Positions 32,399 through 41,639 are shown, counted from the stretch's first letter. The stretch is DNA of 64,000 bases from an uncultured Collinsella sp. (GCA_934654585.1 CAKUGF010000006.1:42863-106862), one strand, 5' to 3'. Numbers and translations: made by a program. Notes: generated from the letters alone by a model not told the origin.

Positions 32399-34426
32399 AT
32401 GGAACAAAAGACCAAAGAGGCAGCTTCGCACGCTGCGATTCCTGTGAGCATCTCGGCGATGCTCGTCACGCTGGGCGTGGTGTACGGCGATATCGGCACC
32501 AGCCCCATGTATGTAACCAAGGCGCTCGTCGCCGGCAACGGCGGCATCGGCAGCGTCACGGAGGAGTTCGTGCTCGGCGCGCTCTCCCTTGTCGTGTGGA
32601 CGGTCACGCTGCTGACCACCGTCAAGTACGTGCTGATCTCGCTGCGTGCCGACAACCACGGCGAAGGCGGCATCTTCGCCCTGTACAGCCTGGTCAAGCG
32701 CTGCGGCAAATGGCTCATCATTCCCGCCATGCTGGGCGGCGCCGCACTGCTGGCCGACGGCATCCTGACGCCGGCCGTTACCGTGACCACGGCCATCGAG
32801 GGCCTGCGCACCATCCCGGCGGTCCACGCCGTGCTGGGCGATGACCAGGGACGCGTTGTGGCCATCACGCTCGCCATCATCATCGTGCTCTTTTTGGTGC
32901 AGCGCATCGGTACGGCCAAGATCGGCCGCGCCTTTGGCCCCATCATGACGCTGTGGTTCCTGTTCCTGGGCGGTACGGGCCTGTTCTTTGTCTTCCAGCA
33001 CCCCGCTGTGTTGCTGTGCCTCAACCCGCTGCGCGGCATTAGCTTTTTGCTGAGCCCCAACAACCACGCCGGCATCATGATCCTGGGCAGCTGCTTTCTC
33101 GCCACCACCGGCGCCGAGGCGCTCTACTCCGACATGGGCCACGTGGGCCGCGGCAATATCTACGCCACCTGGCCGTTCGTTAAGTGCTGCCTGCTGCTGT
33201 CCTACATGGGCCAGGGCGCTTGGCTCATCAACAAAGCCGGCAACCCCGAGCTCATGGGCATCGCCGACCTCAACCCGTTCTACCAGATGCTCGCCCCGGG
33301 TCTGCGTCCGTTCGCCGTCGGCCTTTCCACCATCGCGGCCATCATCGCCTCGCAGGCACTCATTACCGGCGCGTTCTCGCTGGTGTCCGAGGCCAGCCGT
33401 CTGGACCTGATGCCGCACATGCAGGTCTTTTACCCTGCCGAGACCAAGGGCCAGCTCTACATTCCCATGGTCAACAACGTCATGCTCGTGGGCTGCGTCA
33501 TCGTGGTGCTGCTGTTCCAGAGCTCGGCGCACATGGAGGCGGCCTACGGTCTTGCCATCACGCTGACCATGATGTGCACCACGCTGCTGCTCTTCTTCTA
33601 CCTGCACGAGGAGCGCAAGCTCAAGGTCGTGCCGTGGATTTTCGCCGCCTTCTTCCTTATGCTCGAGGGCTTCTTCTTTGTGAGCTCGCTCACCAAGTTC
33701 TTCCACGGCGGCTACTTCACCATTCTTATGGCTGCGCTCATCATGGGCATCATGGTGTGCTGGTACAACGGCACGGCGGTCGAACAGCGTCAGTTTACGC
33801 TGCTGCCGCTGCGCAGCTACCTGCCGCAGCTCAAGCGCCTGCGCGATGACGATCGCTACGAGCGCCTGAGCGACAACATCGTGTACCTGACCAAGGACAC
33901 CCATACCGACTACATCGACCGCGATATCGTCTACTCGATCTTGGACAAGCATCCCAAGCGCGCTCGCGCCTGGTGGTTCGTGAACGTCGAGACCATGGAC
34001 GAGCCGTACACGTTTGCCTATTCGGTCGAGACGTTCGACACCGATTACGTGTTCCGTGTGCATCTGTACCTGGGCTATAAGGTCAACCAGCGTGTCAACG
34101 CCTACCTGCGTCAGGTCGTTCAGGATCTTGCCGCCAGCGGCGAGCTGCCCGCGCAAAAGCACGACTACTCGGTCTACAAGGACCCGGGCAACATCGGCAC
34201 GTTCAAGTTCGTTATGATCCGCAAGCTCCTGGCGCCCGAAAGCGACGTGGAGCCCAGCGAGCGCACGGCCATCACGCTCAAGTACATCATCCGCCGCGCC
34301 GCCGGCACGCCCGCGCGCTGGTACGGCCTGGAGAACTCCAACGTGAGCTTTGAGTATGTGCCGCTGTTCACCAAGTTCAAGGCCGTAAACAAGATGCAGC
34401 GCCTCGCCCCCGGCGAGCGTCCGTAG
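32399..34426 (+). CDS. kup: Kup-type potassium uptake permease
   Basis: A 675-residue KUP/HAK/KT potassium-proton symporter of the cytoplasmic membrane. The N-terminal signature VYGDIGTSPMY is intact, as is the GEGGIFALYSL loop. About twelve helices run to residue 470, and the rest is the cytosolic C-terminal domain (for example YRD/IVYSILDKHPKRARAWWFV). The ATG follows GGGAGGAAAC; a TTG six codons upstream is weaker. A 64-residue membrane protein gene follows 66 bases downstream and KdpD/KdpE-like regulators further on, so this is probably a potassium-homeostasis module. Confidence 0.95.
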   Translation: MEQKTKEAASHAAIPVSISAMLVTLGVVYGDIGTSPMYVTKALVAGNGGIGSVTEEFVLGALSLVVWTVTLLTTVKYVLISLRADNHGEGGIFALYSLVKRCGKWLIIPAMLGGAALLADGILTPAVTVTTAIEGLRTIPAVHAVLGDDQGRVVAITLAIIIVLFLVQRIGTAKIGRAFGPIMTLWFLFLGGTGLFFVFQHPAVLLCLNPLRGISFLLSPNNHAGIMILGSCFLATTGAEALYSDMGHVGRGNIYATWPFVKCCLLLSYMGQGAWLINKAGNPELMGIADLNPFYQMLAPGLRPFAVGLSTIAAIIASQALITGAFSLVSEASRLDLMPHMQVFYPAETKGQLYIPMVNNVMLVGCVIVVLLFQSSAHMEAAYGLAITLTMMCTTLLLFFYLHEERKLKVVPWIFAAFFLMLEGFFFVSSLTKFFHGGYFTILMAALIMGIMVCWYNGTAVEQRQFTLLPLRSYLPQLKRLRDDDRYERLSDNIVYLTKDTHTDYIDRDIVYSILDKHPKRARAWWFVNVETMDEPYTFAYSVETFDTDYVFRVHLYLGYKVNQRVNAYLRQVVQDLAASGELPAQKHDYSVYKDPGNIGTFKFVMIRKLLAPESDVEPSERTAITLKYIIRRAAGTPARWYGLENSNVSFEYVPLFTKFKAVNKMQRLAPGERP

Positions 34427-34492
34427 CGCCTGTTGAGTTTTGGCTGCGAAAGATAAGTTGGAATGACAGGGCTTAAGGCCCGGGAGGAAACC

Positions 34493-34687
34493 ATGGACGC
34501 AAAAGCGCTCGACGGCCGCGAGATTGCGACGGAGCTTATGCACGAGGCGGGCATTGACGCCGCCGAGGATCGGTTCTTTACGAATCGCGCCAACATGGAC
34601 ATGACCGATCGCGTGATTTCGGTTATTGCGCTGGTGTTTGCCGCGGCGTGTGTGTGCGCCCTGCTCGCGCACGTGCTGTTTGTCTAG
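34493..34687 (+). CDS. Small single-pass membrane protein downstream of kup
   Basis: A 64-residue protein: an acidic N-terminal half (MDAKALDGREIATELMHEAG) followed by one membrane helix (VISVIALVFAAACVCALLAHV). The start is ATG after GGGAGGAAACC, the same RBS context as kup; an upstream start at 34463 has no RBS. The size, position and matching RBS suggest a small accessory subunit like KdpF, which stabilises a potassium transporter, but no sequence similarity to KdpF is visible. I do not recognise the family. Confidence 0.65.
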   Translation: MDAKALDGREIATELMHEAGIDAAEDRFFTNRANMDMTDRVISVIALVFAAACVCALLAHVLFV

Positions 34688-34719
34688 CGACAGCAGGCTG
34701 CAAAAGGTTTTACACTAAG

Positions 34720-34775
34720 AACCACCACGAGGGAAAACCACCACAAAGGTGCCTGTCCCCTTCGTGGTGGTTTTT
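34720..34775 (+). terminator. Terminator between the kup pair and kdpD-like gene
   Basis: AACCACCACGA pairs with TCGTGGTGGTT (an 11-bp stem, plus G-C pairs with a bulge) and is followed by TTTTTG. The loop is long. The kdpD-like gene begins only 20 bases further on. Confidence 0.7.
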
Positions 34776-34793
34776 GTTTTGAGGGAGGGCGCG

Positions 34794-36425
34794 GTGCTTG
34801 TGGACGCTCATGTTGATGGCGATCTTGCCGATAACTTTTGGTGGAGACGTTCGACGCAGACGCGCCGCGGGCCTCTGTACGATGCCGGTGTGTCGGCAGG
34901 GTTGTTGGTGGCGGCGACGGTTGTGGGCGCATTGCTCGACCGACCCGGTCTTGCCCCGAGCGTCATGATTGTGTACGTGCTCGCCGTGCAGCTGTGCGCG
35001 TTTTTTACCTGGAGCCGCCTGTACTGTCTGCTGAGCTCCGTTGCCGCCGTGGCGCTCTACAACTTTTTGTTCATCGAGCCGCGTTACTCGCTGACGTTTA
35101 TCGATCGCATCCATCCCGGCATGTTCTTCATCATGTTCGTGGTCTCGCTCGTGTCGAGCTCCATCGCCTTGGCGCTGCGTCGCGCGCTGGCTCAAGCAGC
35201 TGCCAGCGACCGCCGCACGCAGATGGTGCTCGAGACTAACCGTATGCTGCAGCGCTGTGCCGATCAGCAGCAGATCGTGCATGCCATGGCAACGCAGCTG
35301 GCGCGGCTTTCGGGCTGTCCGTGCGTATGGTACAGCGCCGATGCTGACGACGATGACCTGCTGCCGCGCGCGACGTATACGGCGGTGGGCGATGCCGCTC
35401 CGGTGCATCAGCTGGCGCCCCAGATGCCGCCGCTGCTCTCGGCCTCGGCCTACGTGGGCACGCCGCTCGACGCCACCTATGGCGGTTCGGCGTTTTACGG
35501 TATTTACCTCACGGTGCGCTCGGGCGAGAGCATCGTGCGTTCGGGCGGCCCTGCCTCGGTGGTGGGCGTGCTCGCTATGGTTACCGAGGCCGATGCGCTC
35601 ACGCACGAAGAGCGGATGCTGGCCGATGCCATTGTGAGCGAAGGCGAGCTGGCGATCGACCGCGCCCGTGCCATGAAGGCACGCGAGGAGGCGGCGGTGC
35701 TCGCCAAGAACGAGCAGCTGCGTGCCAACCTGCTGCGCTCCATCTCGCACGATTTGCGCACGCCGCTCACGAGCATCTCGGGCAATGCTGACGTGCTGCT
35801 CGACCAGGGCTCAACCGGCACGGCGGTGCTCGACGCCCAGACGCGTCGCAACATGCTGCTGTCCATTCGCTCGGATGCGCTGTGGCTCAACGCCACCGTC
35901 GAGAACCTGCTTGCCATCACCAAGCTCGAGGGCGGCGGTATGCATCTGTCGACCACGCTCGAACTCGTGGACGATATCGTCGAGGAGGCGCTGCGCCACG
36001 TGAACCCGGCCGTGCGCGAGCACGACCTTAAGGTGGTGGCGGGCGACGAGCCGGCGCTCGTCAACGTCGATGCGCGCCTGATGGTGCAGCTTGTGGTGAA
36101 CCTGGTGAACAACGCCATCACGTATACGCCGGCGGGCTCGCATATCGTGATTTCGATTGGTGTCGACGAGGGGCGCGTGACGTGCTCGGTTGCCGATGAC
36201 GGCCCTGGCATTGCGCCCGAGGACCGCGGCCGCATCTTTGAGTCGTTCTACACCGCCAACCATGGCTTGGCCGACAGCCATCGCAGCGTGGGCCTGGGTC
36301 TTTCGCTCTGCCGCTCCATTGCGCTGGCGCATGGCGGTAGCATAGAAGTTGCCGCGGCGGATCCGCATGGCTCGGTCTTTACAATCGAGCTTCCCGCTGC
36401 CGATGTTTCGTTTGATAAGGAGTAG
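34794..36425 (+). CDS. KdpD-like sensor histidine kinase lacking the N-terminal KdpD domain
   Basis: A 543-residue kinase. Residues about 30-130 form the membrane-embedded DUF4118 segment (GVSAGLLVAATVVGALLD, MIVYVLAVQLCAFFTW, MFFIMFVVSLVSSSIALAL). A GAF-like part follows to about 300, then the dimerisation helix with SHDLRTPLTSISG (phospho-His) and the HATPase domain with NLVNNAITYTP, DDGPGIAPED and GLGLSLCRSI. Full KdpD has a further 400 or so N-terminal residues (the KdpD sensor and USP domains), absent here. The GTG start follows GAGGGAGGG. The response regulator gene follows four bases later. Confidence 0.9.
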   Translation: MLVDAHVDGDLADNFWWRRSTQTRRGPLYDAGVSAGLLVAATVVGALLDRPGLAPSVMIVYVLAVQLCAFFTWSRLYCLLSSVAAVALYNFLFIEPRYSLTFIDRIHPGMFFIMFVVSLVSSSIALALRRALAQAAASDRRTQMVLETNRMLQRCADQQQIVHAMATQLARLSGCPCVWYSADADDDDLLPRATYTAVGDAAPVHQLAPQMPPLLSASAYVGTPLDATYGGSAFYGIYLTVRSGESIVRSGGPASVVGVLAMVTEADALTHEERMLADAIVSEGELAIDRARAMKAREEAAVLAKNEQLRANLLRSISHDLRTPLTSISGNADVLLDQGSTGTAVLDAQTRRNMLLSIRSDALWLNATVENLLAITKLEGGGMHLSTTLELVDDIVEEALRHVNPAVREHDLKVVAGDEPALVNVDARLMVQLVVNLVNNAITYTPAGSHIVISIGVDEGRVTCSVADDGPGIAPEDRGRIFESFYTANHGLADSHRSVGLGLSLCRSIALAHGGSIEVAAADPHGSVFTIELPAADVSFDKE

Positions 36426-36429
36426 CGTC

Positions 36430-37143
36430 GTGCCGAACTCTGCCGTGAAACCGCTCATCTTGGTTGTTGAGGACGATCCCGCCGTTCGCAACCTTATCGT
36501 TGCCGCGCTCGAGGCGCATGGCCTGCGTCATATGGCAGTGGAGACCGCCCATGCTGCTATTGCCGCCGCATCGTCGCAAGCGCCGAGCATCGTGCTGCTC
36601 GATCTGGGCCTGCCCGATATGGACGGCGTCAAGGTGGTCGAGTCGATACGCGCGTGGTCGGGCATGCCGATTATCGTGGTCTCGGCGCGTAGCGAGGACG
36701 CGGACAAGATCCGCGCGCTCGATGCCGGTGCCGACGATTACCTGACCAAGCCGTTTTCGGTCGAGGAATTGCTGGCGCGCATCCGCACCACGCTCAGGCG
36801 CCTGTCATATGAGCAGACGGGCAGCGTGGCGTCCGAGGGCACGTTCGATACGGGTGAGCTGCACATCGATTACGATGCCGGTATCGCCACGATGGCCGGC
36901 GAGGAACTGCACCTGACGCCGATCGAGTACAAGCTGTTGTGCCTGCTGGCCCACAACGCCGACAAGGTGCTGACGCACCAGTTTATCCTGCACGAGGTTT
37001 GGGGCACGGCGACCAAGAGCGACCTGGCGAGCCTGCGCGTCTTTATGGGCACGCTCCGCAAGAAGATCGAGTCCGACCCCGCACATCCGCGCTACATCCA
37101 AACCCACGTAGGCATCGGCTACCGCCTGGTCACCCAAGGCTAG
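36430..37143 (+). CDS. kdpE: KdpE-like OmpR-family response regulator
   Basis: A 237-residue response regulator. The receiver has the acidic pair (VVEDDP), the phospho-accepting Asp in LLDLGLPDMDG and the conserved Thr/Ser and Lys (SARSED, DYLTKPF). The C-terminal winged helix carries the OmpR features (LTPIEYKLLCLLAHNADKVLTH, GTLRKKIESDP, RYIQTHVGIGYRL). The GTG start has AAGGAG before it, and the gene begins four bases after the histidine kinase ends, so the two are one operon. Presumed to control potassium uptake, with Kup upstream as the candidate target. Confidence 0.92.
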   Translation: MPNSAVKPLILVVEDDPAVRNLIVAALEAHGLRHMAVETAHAAIAAASSQAPSIVLLDLGLPDMDGVKVVESIRAWSGMPIIVVSARSEDADKIRALDAGADDYLTKPFSVEELLARIRTTLRRLSYEQTGSVASEGTFDTGELHIDYDAGIATMAGEELHLTPIEYKLLCLLAHNADKVLTHQFILHEVWGTATKSDLASLRVFMGTLRKKIESDPAHPRYIQTHVGIGYRLVTQG

Positions 37144-37168
37144 ATCGCCAACCACTATCCCAATATGA

Positions 37169-37233
37169 GTTGCGGTGAAATAGTTCCTGTTTATGCCGTT
37201 ATCAAGCCCTTCTAGGAACTATTCCACCGCAAC
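37169..37233. terminator. Bidirectional terminator between kdpE and rlmKL
   Basis: Arms 37169-37188 and 37214-37233 match in 19 of 20 positions (GTTGCGGTG.AATAGTTCCT) around a 25-base loop; it lies between the 3' ends of two convergent genes. Confidence 0.75.
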
Positions 37234-37237
37234 TTTG

Positions 37238-39808
37238 TTATTTGCCCTTGGGTTTGCTGGCGTAGAACTTCTTCTTTTTGGGTTTGCCGGCGGGGGAGGG
37301 GTTGCAGGTGGCGTGCGGCTTGCCGTCGCCGGCGGGCATCGAACGGGGCGCTGCTGCGCGAGGCTTGCGGGCCTCGGGGTTGCGCAGCTCCTCGACGCGC
37401 TCGGCAATCTCCTCGGCGCTAAAGCCGACCTCGGCCATGGCGTCCTCGATGGGCAGACGGCGCACGATGTAACAGTGGTGCACCTTCTGGTTGCGCGCGA
37501 AGTCCTCGGGAATGGTCTGCGCCGTGATGTCCTCTAATACCACGCCCGCACGTGCGAGCTTGCGCGTCTCGGGACGGAAGCCGCGCAAGTTGCAGCTAAA
37601 GATGGCATGGCCGCCCTGCGTGAGCAGGCGCGACACGCCGGCCAGCAGCTCAACGTGGTCGCGCTGGACATCCCAGGTACGACGGCCCATCTTGGACGAG
37701 TTCGAGAACGTGGGCGGATCGACAAAGATCAGGTCCCAGCGGTTGCGCGTTTGGCGCTGGTCGCGAATCCAGGCGAGCACGTCGTCGCGAACAAAGTGAT
37801 GCTGCGGGCCCACAAAGCCGTTTTGGCGCATGTTACGCTCGGCCCAGTCCAGGTAAGTGTTCGAGAGGTCGACCGTCACGGTCTCCTCGACGCCGCCATC
37901 GGCCGCGTAGCAGGTGGCGGTGCCGGTGTAGGCGAACAGGTTGAGGAAGCGGCGCGCCTGTTTGGCGTGCTCGCGCACCAGGTTGCGGGTGACGCGGTGA
38001 TCCAGGAAGATACCCACGTCCAGGTAGTCGTCAAAGTTGACGGCAAAGGTAAGACCGCCCTCTTCGATGAGCGGCAGACGGCGACGTGCGATGTTGGCGC
38101 GCTCGCCCGAGCCGCCCTTGCCGGCGCCTTGTTTGCCGTACTGCGAGCCGCCGCGTGAGCGCATGCGGGCCTTGGCATGCACGTGCTCGGCGGGGACATC
38201 CAGGATGCGCGGCGCGATGGCCAAGATGTCGAGCATACGGGCCTGGGCCAGCGCAGGGTCGATGGTCTTGGGCGCGGCGTATTCGGCGATGACGAGCCAA
38301 CGGCCCGGCGTCTGCGGGCAGCCCTCGTACAGATCGATGGCGGCGGAGTAGTCGGGCAGGTCGGCGTCGTAGACGCGGTAGCAGGTAACGCCCTCGCGCT
38401 TTGCCCACTTGCGGCGCAGGCGGGCGTTCTTGCGCAGGCGGTTGGCGAACTGCTCGGACTCGGGGATGAGCACGGGCAGCGGCTTGCCGTCGCCCAGGTC
38501 GAGCGTGGCGGCAGGCTCGGGCATGGCGGGGGCGGCGGCTTCGTCGTTGATGACGTCGTTTGCATCCGCAGTCTCGCTCTCGGCATCCGCGCTGGTCGCA
38601 GCCTCAAACGCCGCGGCAACATGGTCGAGCGAGGGCCAAACCTCAACGGTGGCCTCCTCGTTATTGGGCATGACGGCGATCGAACGTTCGGGCTCGGCAT
38701 GGAGCGCGCGGGCCAGCAGCCCATCGCGGGTGAGCGCGGCGACCGGCGCCGAGGCGAGCTCGGGCGCGCGGCGCAGCTCGCCGATCAGCGTCATGGCGTC
38801 GTGCATGAGCGAAAGCGGGGTCTCGGTTGTATCCGCGACCAGGGCGGCACCGGCAACGGCGCCCGCGTGATCCAGCACGGTGGCAGACTTGGCGGCGCAA
38901 AAGTCGACAAAGCGCTTGTAGCCGGCGCACTTGACCATGCACTCGGCGGTCTTGCGGGCGGCGGGGTCGATGTCCACGGCCACGATACGCGCCTGGCGCT
39001 CGCTCGCTGCCGCCTCGCGTTCGCGTGCCTCGGCAAGCAGCTGCTCCCACAGGGCGGGATCGTGCAACTGCCAGCCCTCAAAGCCCCAGCGCTCGCGGGC
39101 AGCACCCGGGGCGCGGTCGGTCAGGATATTCACGGCCTCCAACAGCAGGCCGCCGCCGGCGCACGAGGCATCAATCAGCGTGGGCAGAGCCTCGTTCTCG
39201 TAATCGTCGGCCGTCAGCTCGCGCTCGCACAGTGCGGTCCAGCCGACCTGCGCCAGCACCAGGGCGGCGTAGTCGGGGCGCAGCACGTGCGCGCCCTCGC
39301 CGGCACGGGTCGCCGCGGGCGGCAGACGCTTGAACAGCGGGTCGCCCGAAAGGTCCAGGCTAATGCTCGCGCGGCGCTGACGCAGCGAAAGCAGCAGGTG
39401 AACGTCGGGGTCGGCGGCGTCGACGTCGGCGCGGCGGCCCGTGGTCTCGGCCAGGCGGTCGCACAGCGCGTCCTTGGCGCGCAGGGCGGAGAAACGTGTG
39501 TTGCGCAGCTGCTCGGTCACGCCGCGGGCGGTGATGGCGATGGTGGCGCTGGAACGGACAATGTTCTCCCAGGCGATGTCGTATACACCGTCGTACAGCT
39601 CGTCGGCATCCTGCGCCTCAAAGCGCCCGAGTACCACGAACACGCGGCTCGCCAGGCGCGACCACAGACAGGCGCGGTAGCCCTCTTCGAGCTCGCCCTC
39701 AAACGTAGCGCGGCCCTTCAGGCGGCGGACATGCGAAAGCCCGAGCCGCTTGAGCTCGTCGGCGAGTGCGGATTCAAAGCCCTCGGGGCAGCTTGCGTAA
39801 AATTCCAT
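37238..39808 (-). CDS. rlmKL: RlmKL-type 23S rRNA guanine methyltransferase with a degenerate N-terminal catalytic domain
   Basis: An 856-residue two-domain rRNA methyltransferase. Residues about 45-160 are the THUMP domain. The next segment is the RlmL-like methyltransferase, but its SAM motif reads LIDASCAGGGLLLEAV (211-226, family LxDPMCGSGTLLIEAA) and the place of the NPPY catalytic motif reads VADTTETPLS (324-333); both are abnormal. A long acidic insert follows (about 395-440). The RlmK-like second methyltransferase (about 580-820) looks intact: LNLFAYTGTATCYAADGG, VDLSNTYLDWAERNM and DPPTFSNSS (697-705). The ATG has AGAGGT upstream. A basic C-terminal tail (KPKKKKFYASKPKGK) could bind RNA. 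Confidence 0.9.
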   Translation of the reverse strand: MEFYASCPEGFESALADELKRLGLSHVRRLKGRATFEGELEEGYRACLWSRLASRVFVVLGRFEAQDADELYDGVYDIAWENIVRSSATIAITARGVTEQLRNTRFSALRAKDALCDRLAETTGRRADVDAADPDVHLLLSLRQRRASISLDLSGDPLFKRLPPAATRAGEGAHVLRPDYAALVLAQVGWTALCERELTADDYENEALPTLIDASCAGGGLLLEAVNILTDRAPGAARERWGFEGWQLHDPALWEQLLAEAREREAAASERQARIVAVDIDPAARKTAECMVKCAGYKRFVDFCAAKSATVLDHAGAVAGAALVADTTETPLSLMHDAMTLIGELRRAPELASAPVAALTRDGLLARALHAEPERSIAVMPNNEEATVEVWPSLDHVAAAFEAATSADAESETADANDVINDEAAAPAMPEPAATLDLGDGKPLPVLIPESEQFANRLRKNARLRRKWAKREGVTCYRVYDADLPDYSAAIDLYEGCPQTPGRWLVIAEYAAPKTIDPALAQARMLDILAIAPRILDVPAEHVHAKARMRSRGGSQYGKQGAGKGGSGERANIARRRLPLIEEGGLTFAVNFDDYLDVGIFLDHRVTRNLVREHAKQARRFLNLFAYTGTATCYAADGGVEETVTVDLSNTYLDWAERNMRQNGFVGPQHHFVRDDVLAWIRDQRQTRNRWDLIFVDPPTFSNSSKMGRRTWDVQRDHVELLAGVSRLLTQGGHAIFSCNLRGFRPETRKLARAGVVLEDITAQTIPEDFARNQKVHHCYIVRRLPIEDAMAEVGFSAEEIAERVEELRNPEARKPRAAAPRSMPAGDGKPHATCNPSPAGKPKKKKFYASKPKGK

Positions 39809-39883
39809 GGGTGACCTCTCTGGTTGCGTCGCTCCATTATATGATGGATGCTTCGTTTGCTCTCGCCCTCGAAAGGAACCCAT

Positions 39884-40711
39884 ATGATTGATGCGTGCCC
39901 CGATTCCGCCGTGCTCTTTTTTGACGTGGACGGCACGCTGACGTTTTTTGATCCCGACGATATGACCGATAAGGACTTTTCGGCGGTTCGCCCCTCGAGG
40001 GCGGTCATCGAGGCGTTTCATCGTCTGCGCGATGCGGGGCACAAGGCGTTTATTTGCACGGGTCGTCCCCTGTGGCTCATCGCCGATAGCCTGCGCGCAC
40101 TGGAGCCTGCGGGTATCGTGGCCATGGCGGGTGCCACGCTCGAGGTCGAGGGCCGCGTGGTGCATGAGGACTGCTTTGACGAGGATGTTATCGCGGAGCT
40201 CGCGCGTCGCATTTCTGTGGCGGGCGGCGAGGCGTTGTTCGAGACGAACGGTGCCACCTATTCACTTGAGCCAGTTGGTGTCGAACAGTCATTTCTGCTA
40301 GGCGCCGGCGTGGTGCACAGCGTCGAGGAAATGCGCGTCGACGGTCGTTTGCGCGTAGGCAAGGTGTGCCTGAATGCACCTAACCTGGCGCGCGTGGCCA
40401 ACGACGACGGCTTTATCGAACGCAACTTTGAGCTGTGCAACACCGGCGGGGAAAACCGCGAGCTGAGCCCCAAGGGCATCGATAAGGGCGTGGGCGTGGC
40501 GCGGGCACTGGAGTATCTGGGTCGCGCCGATAACGCGCGCACCTTTGGCTTTGGCGATTCGGGCAACGACCTGGGCATGCTCGCCGCCGTCGAGACGGCC
40601 GTAGCCATGGGCAACGCCATGCCCGAGGTCAAGGCAGTCGCTGACTACGTGACCGACGACGTCGCGCACGACGGCACCGTCACAGCGATGCAGCATTTCG
40701 GCCTCATCTAA
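39884..40711 (+). CDS. HAD-superfamily hydrolase (Cof type)
   Basis: A 275-residue HAD phosphatase of the Cof/IIB subgroup. Motif I is FFDVDGTLT (both Asp present), motif II ICTGRP, motif III with the catalytic Lys in LSPKGIDKG and motif IV FGFGDSGNDLGML. These are the four expected motifs in order, so it is a likely active phosphatase of a sugar or nucleotide phosphate. The ATG follows GAAAGGAACC. It is divergent from rlmKL. The substrate is not predictable. Confidence 0.92.
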   Translation: MIDACPDSAVLFFDVDGTLTFFDPDDMTDKDFSAVRPSRAVIEAFHRLRDAGHKAFICTGRPLWLIADSLRALEPAGIVAMAGATLEVEGRVVHEDCFDEDVIAELARRISVAGGEALFETNGATYSLEPVGVEQSFLLGAGVVHSVEEMRVDGRLRVGKVCLNAPNLARVANDDGFIERNFELCNTGGENRELSPKGIDKGVGVARALEYLGRADNARTFGFGDSGNDLGMLAAVETAVAMGNAMPEVKAVADYVTDDVAHDGTVTAMQHFGLI

Positions 40712-40841
40712 TGAATCCCGCGTTCTGACGTTTGCTCAAACTGCGACTCTTTGCTTTTGCATGCTCAATCGATTTATCAATCCAAACACTGAGGTGTTTA
40801 TACCGTTCGCCGAGAAGATAAAAACCCGCAGCTCAAGCCTT

Positions 40842-40874
40842 GATAAACATAGGTAAAGTGTTTAGCAGTTTATC
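40842..40874 (+). promoter_or_regulatory. Possible operator of the transaldolase-family gene
   Basis: GATAAAC (40842) and GTTTATC (40868) form an inverted repeat about 30 bases ahead of the start, next to a TTGATA -35-like sequence. Confidence 0.3.
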
Positions 40875-40904
40875 GCCCATGTGCAAGCGAAAGGAATCAG
40901 GCAG

Positions 40905-41609
40905 ATGGCAATCAAGGTGTTCGCTGACGGTGCAAACCTCGAGGGCATGCTCGACATGTACGAGAACGGCAACGTTCAGGGTTTCACGACTAACCCGTCC
41001 CTTATGAAGAAGGGCGGCGTGACGGATTACCGCGCGTTTGCCAAGGAGGTCCTGGCCCACATCACCGATGTGTCCGTCTCGTTTGAGGTCTTTGCCGATG
41101 ACGTCGAGACCATGGAGGTCGAGGCCCGCGAGATCGCTACCTGGGCCGAGAACGTCTACGTCAAGATTCCGTGCGTGACCACCAAGGGTGAGTCCACCGC
41201 CGAGCTGGTGCGCAAGCTTTCTGCCGACGGCATCAAGGTCAACGTCACCACCATCTTTACGCCTGCGCAGGTCGATGAGATGGTCGAGGCCGTTGACGCC
41301 GAGGCACCGTCCATCATTTCGCTCTTTGCCGGCCGTATCGCCGACACCGGCGTCGATCCCATTCCGTTTATGACGGAGTCGGTCAAGAAGGCCGCCGCCA
41401 AGCCCAACTGCGAGGTCCTGTGGGCATCCACGCGCGAGCTCATCAACATTTACCAGGCCGAGGCCTGTGGTTGCCAGATCATCACAGTGCCCAACAGCAT
41501 CTTGGCCAAGCGCAAGAACATCGGTCGCGACCCGTACGAGGTCTCGCTCGACACCGTCCGCGGCTTTGCCAAGGATATCGCCTCGCTCGGATTCCACATC
41601 CTGCCTTAA
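40905..41609 (+). CDS. Transaldolase / fructose-6-phosphate aldolase family protein
   Basis: A 234-residue class I aldolase of the small transaldolase group. The early TTNPSL segment (GFTTNPSLMKKG), the Schiff-base lysine strand (VYVKIPCVTTKGE), NVTTIFTPAQ and SLFAGRIADTG are all present. These small proteins cleave or form fructose-6-phosphate or transfer dihydroxyacetone units in pentose/hexose metabolism; the sequence does not say which. The ATG follows GGAATCAGGCAG; an upstream GTG would add 8 residues. A single gene with its own promoter region. Confidence 0.9.
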   Translation: MAIKVFADGANLEGMLDMYENGNVQGFTTNPSLMKKGGVTDYRAFAKEVLAHITDVSVSFEVFADDVETMEVEAREIATWAENVYVKIPCVTTKGESTAELVRKLSADGIKVNVTTIFTPAQVDEMVEAVDAEAPSIISLFAGRIADTGVDPIPFMTESVKKAAAKPNCEVLWASTRELINIYQAEACGCQIITVPNSILAKRKNIGRDPYEVSLDTVRGFAKDIASLGFHILP

Positions 41610-41639
41610 CGCGAACACTGGCTGCGCCGCGGGTTGTTC

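Noticed and set aside
32375-34672. A 765-codon minus-strand frame opposite kup.
   Set aside because: Kup has clear family motifs in the plus frame; the antisense translation is a His/Gln/Arg-rich shadow with no domain.
38177-39814. A 545-codon plus-strand frame opposite rlmKL.
   Set aside because: Antisense of an evident methyltransferase gene, no RBS, Gly/His-rich composition.
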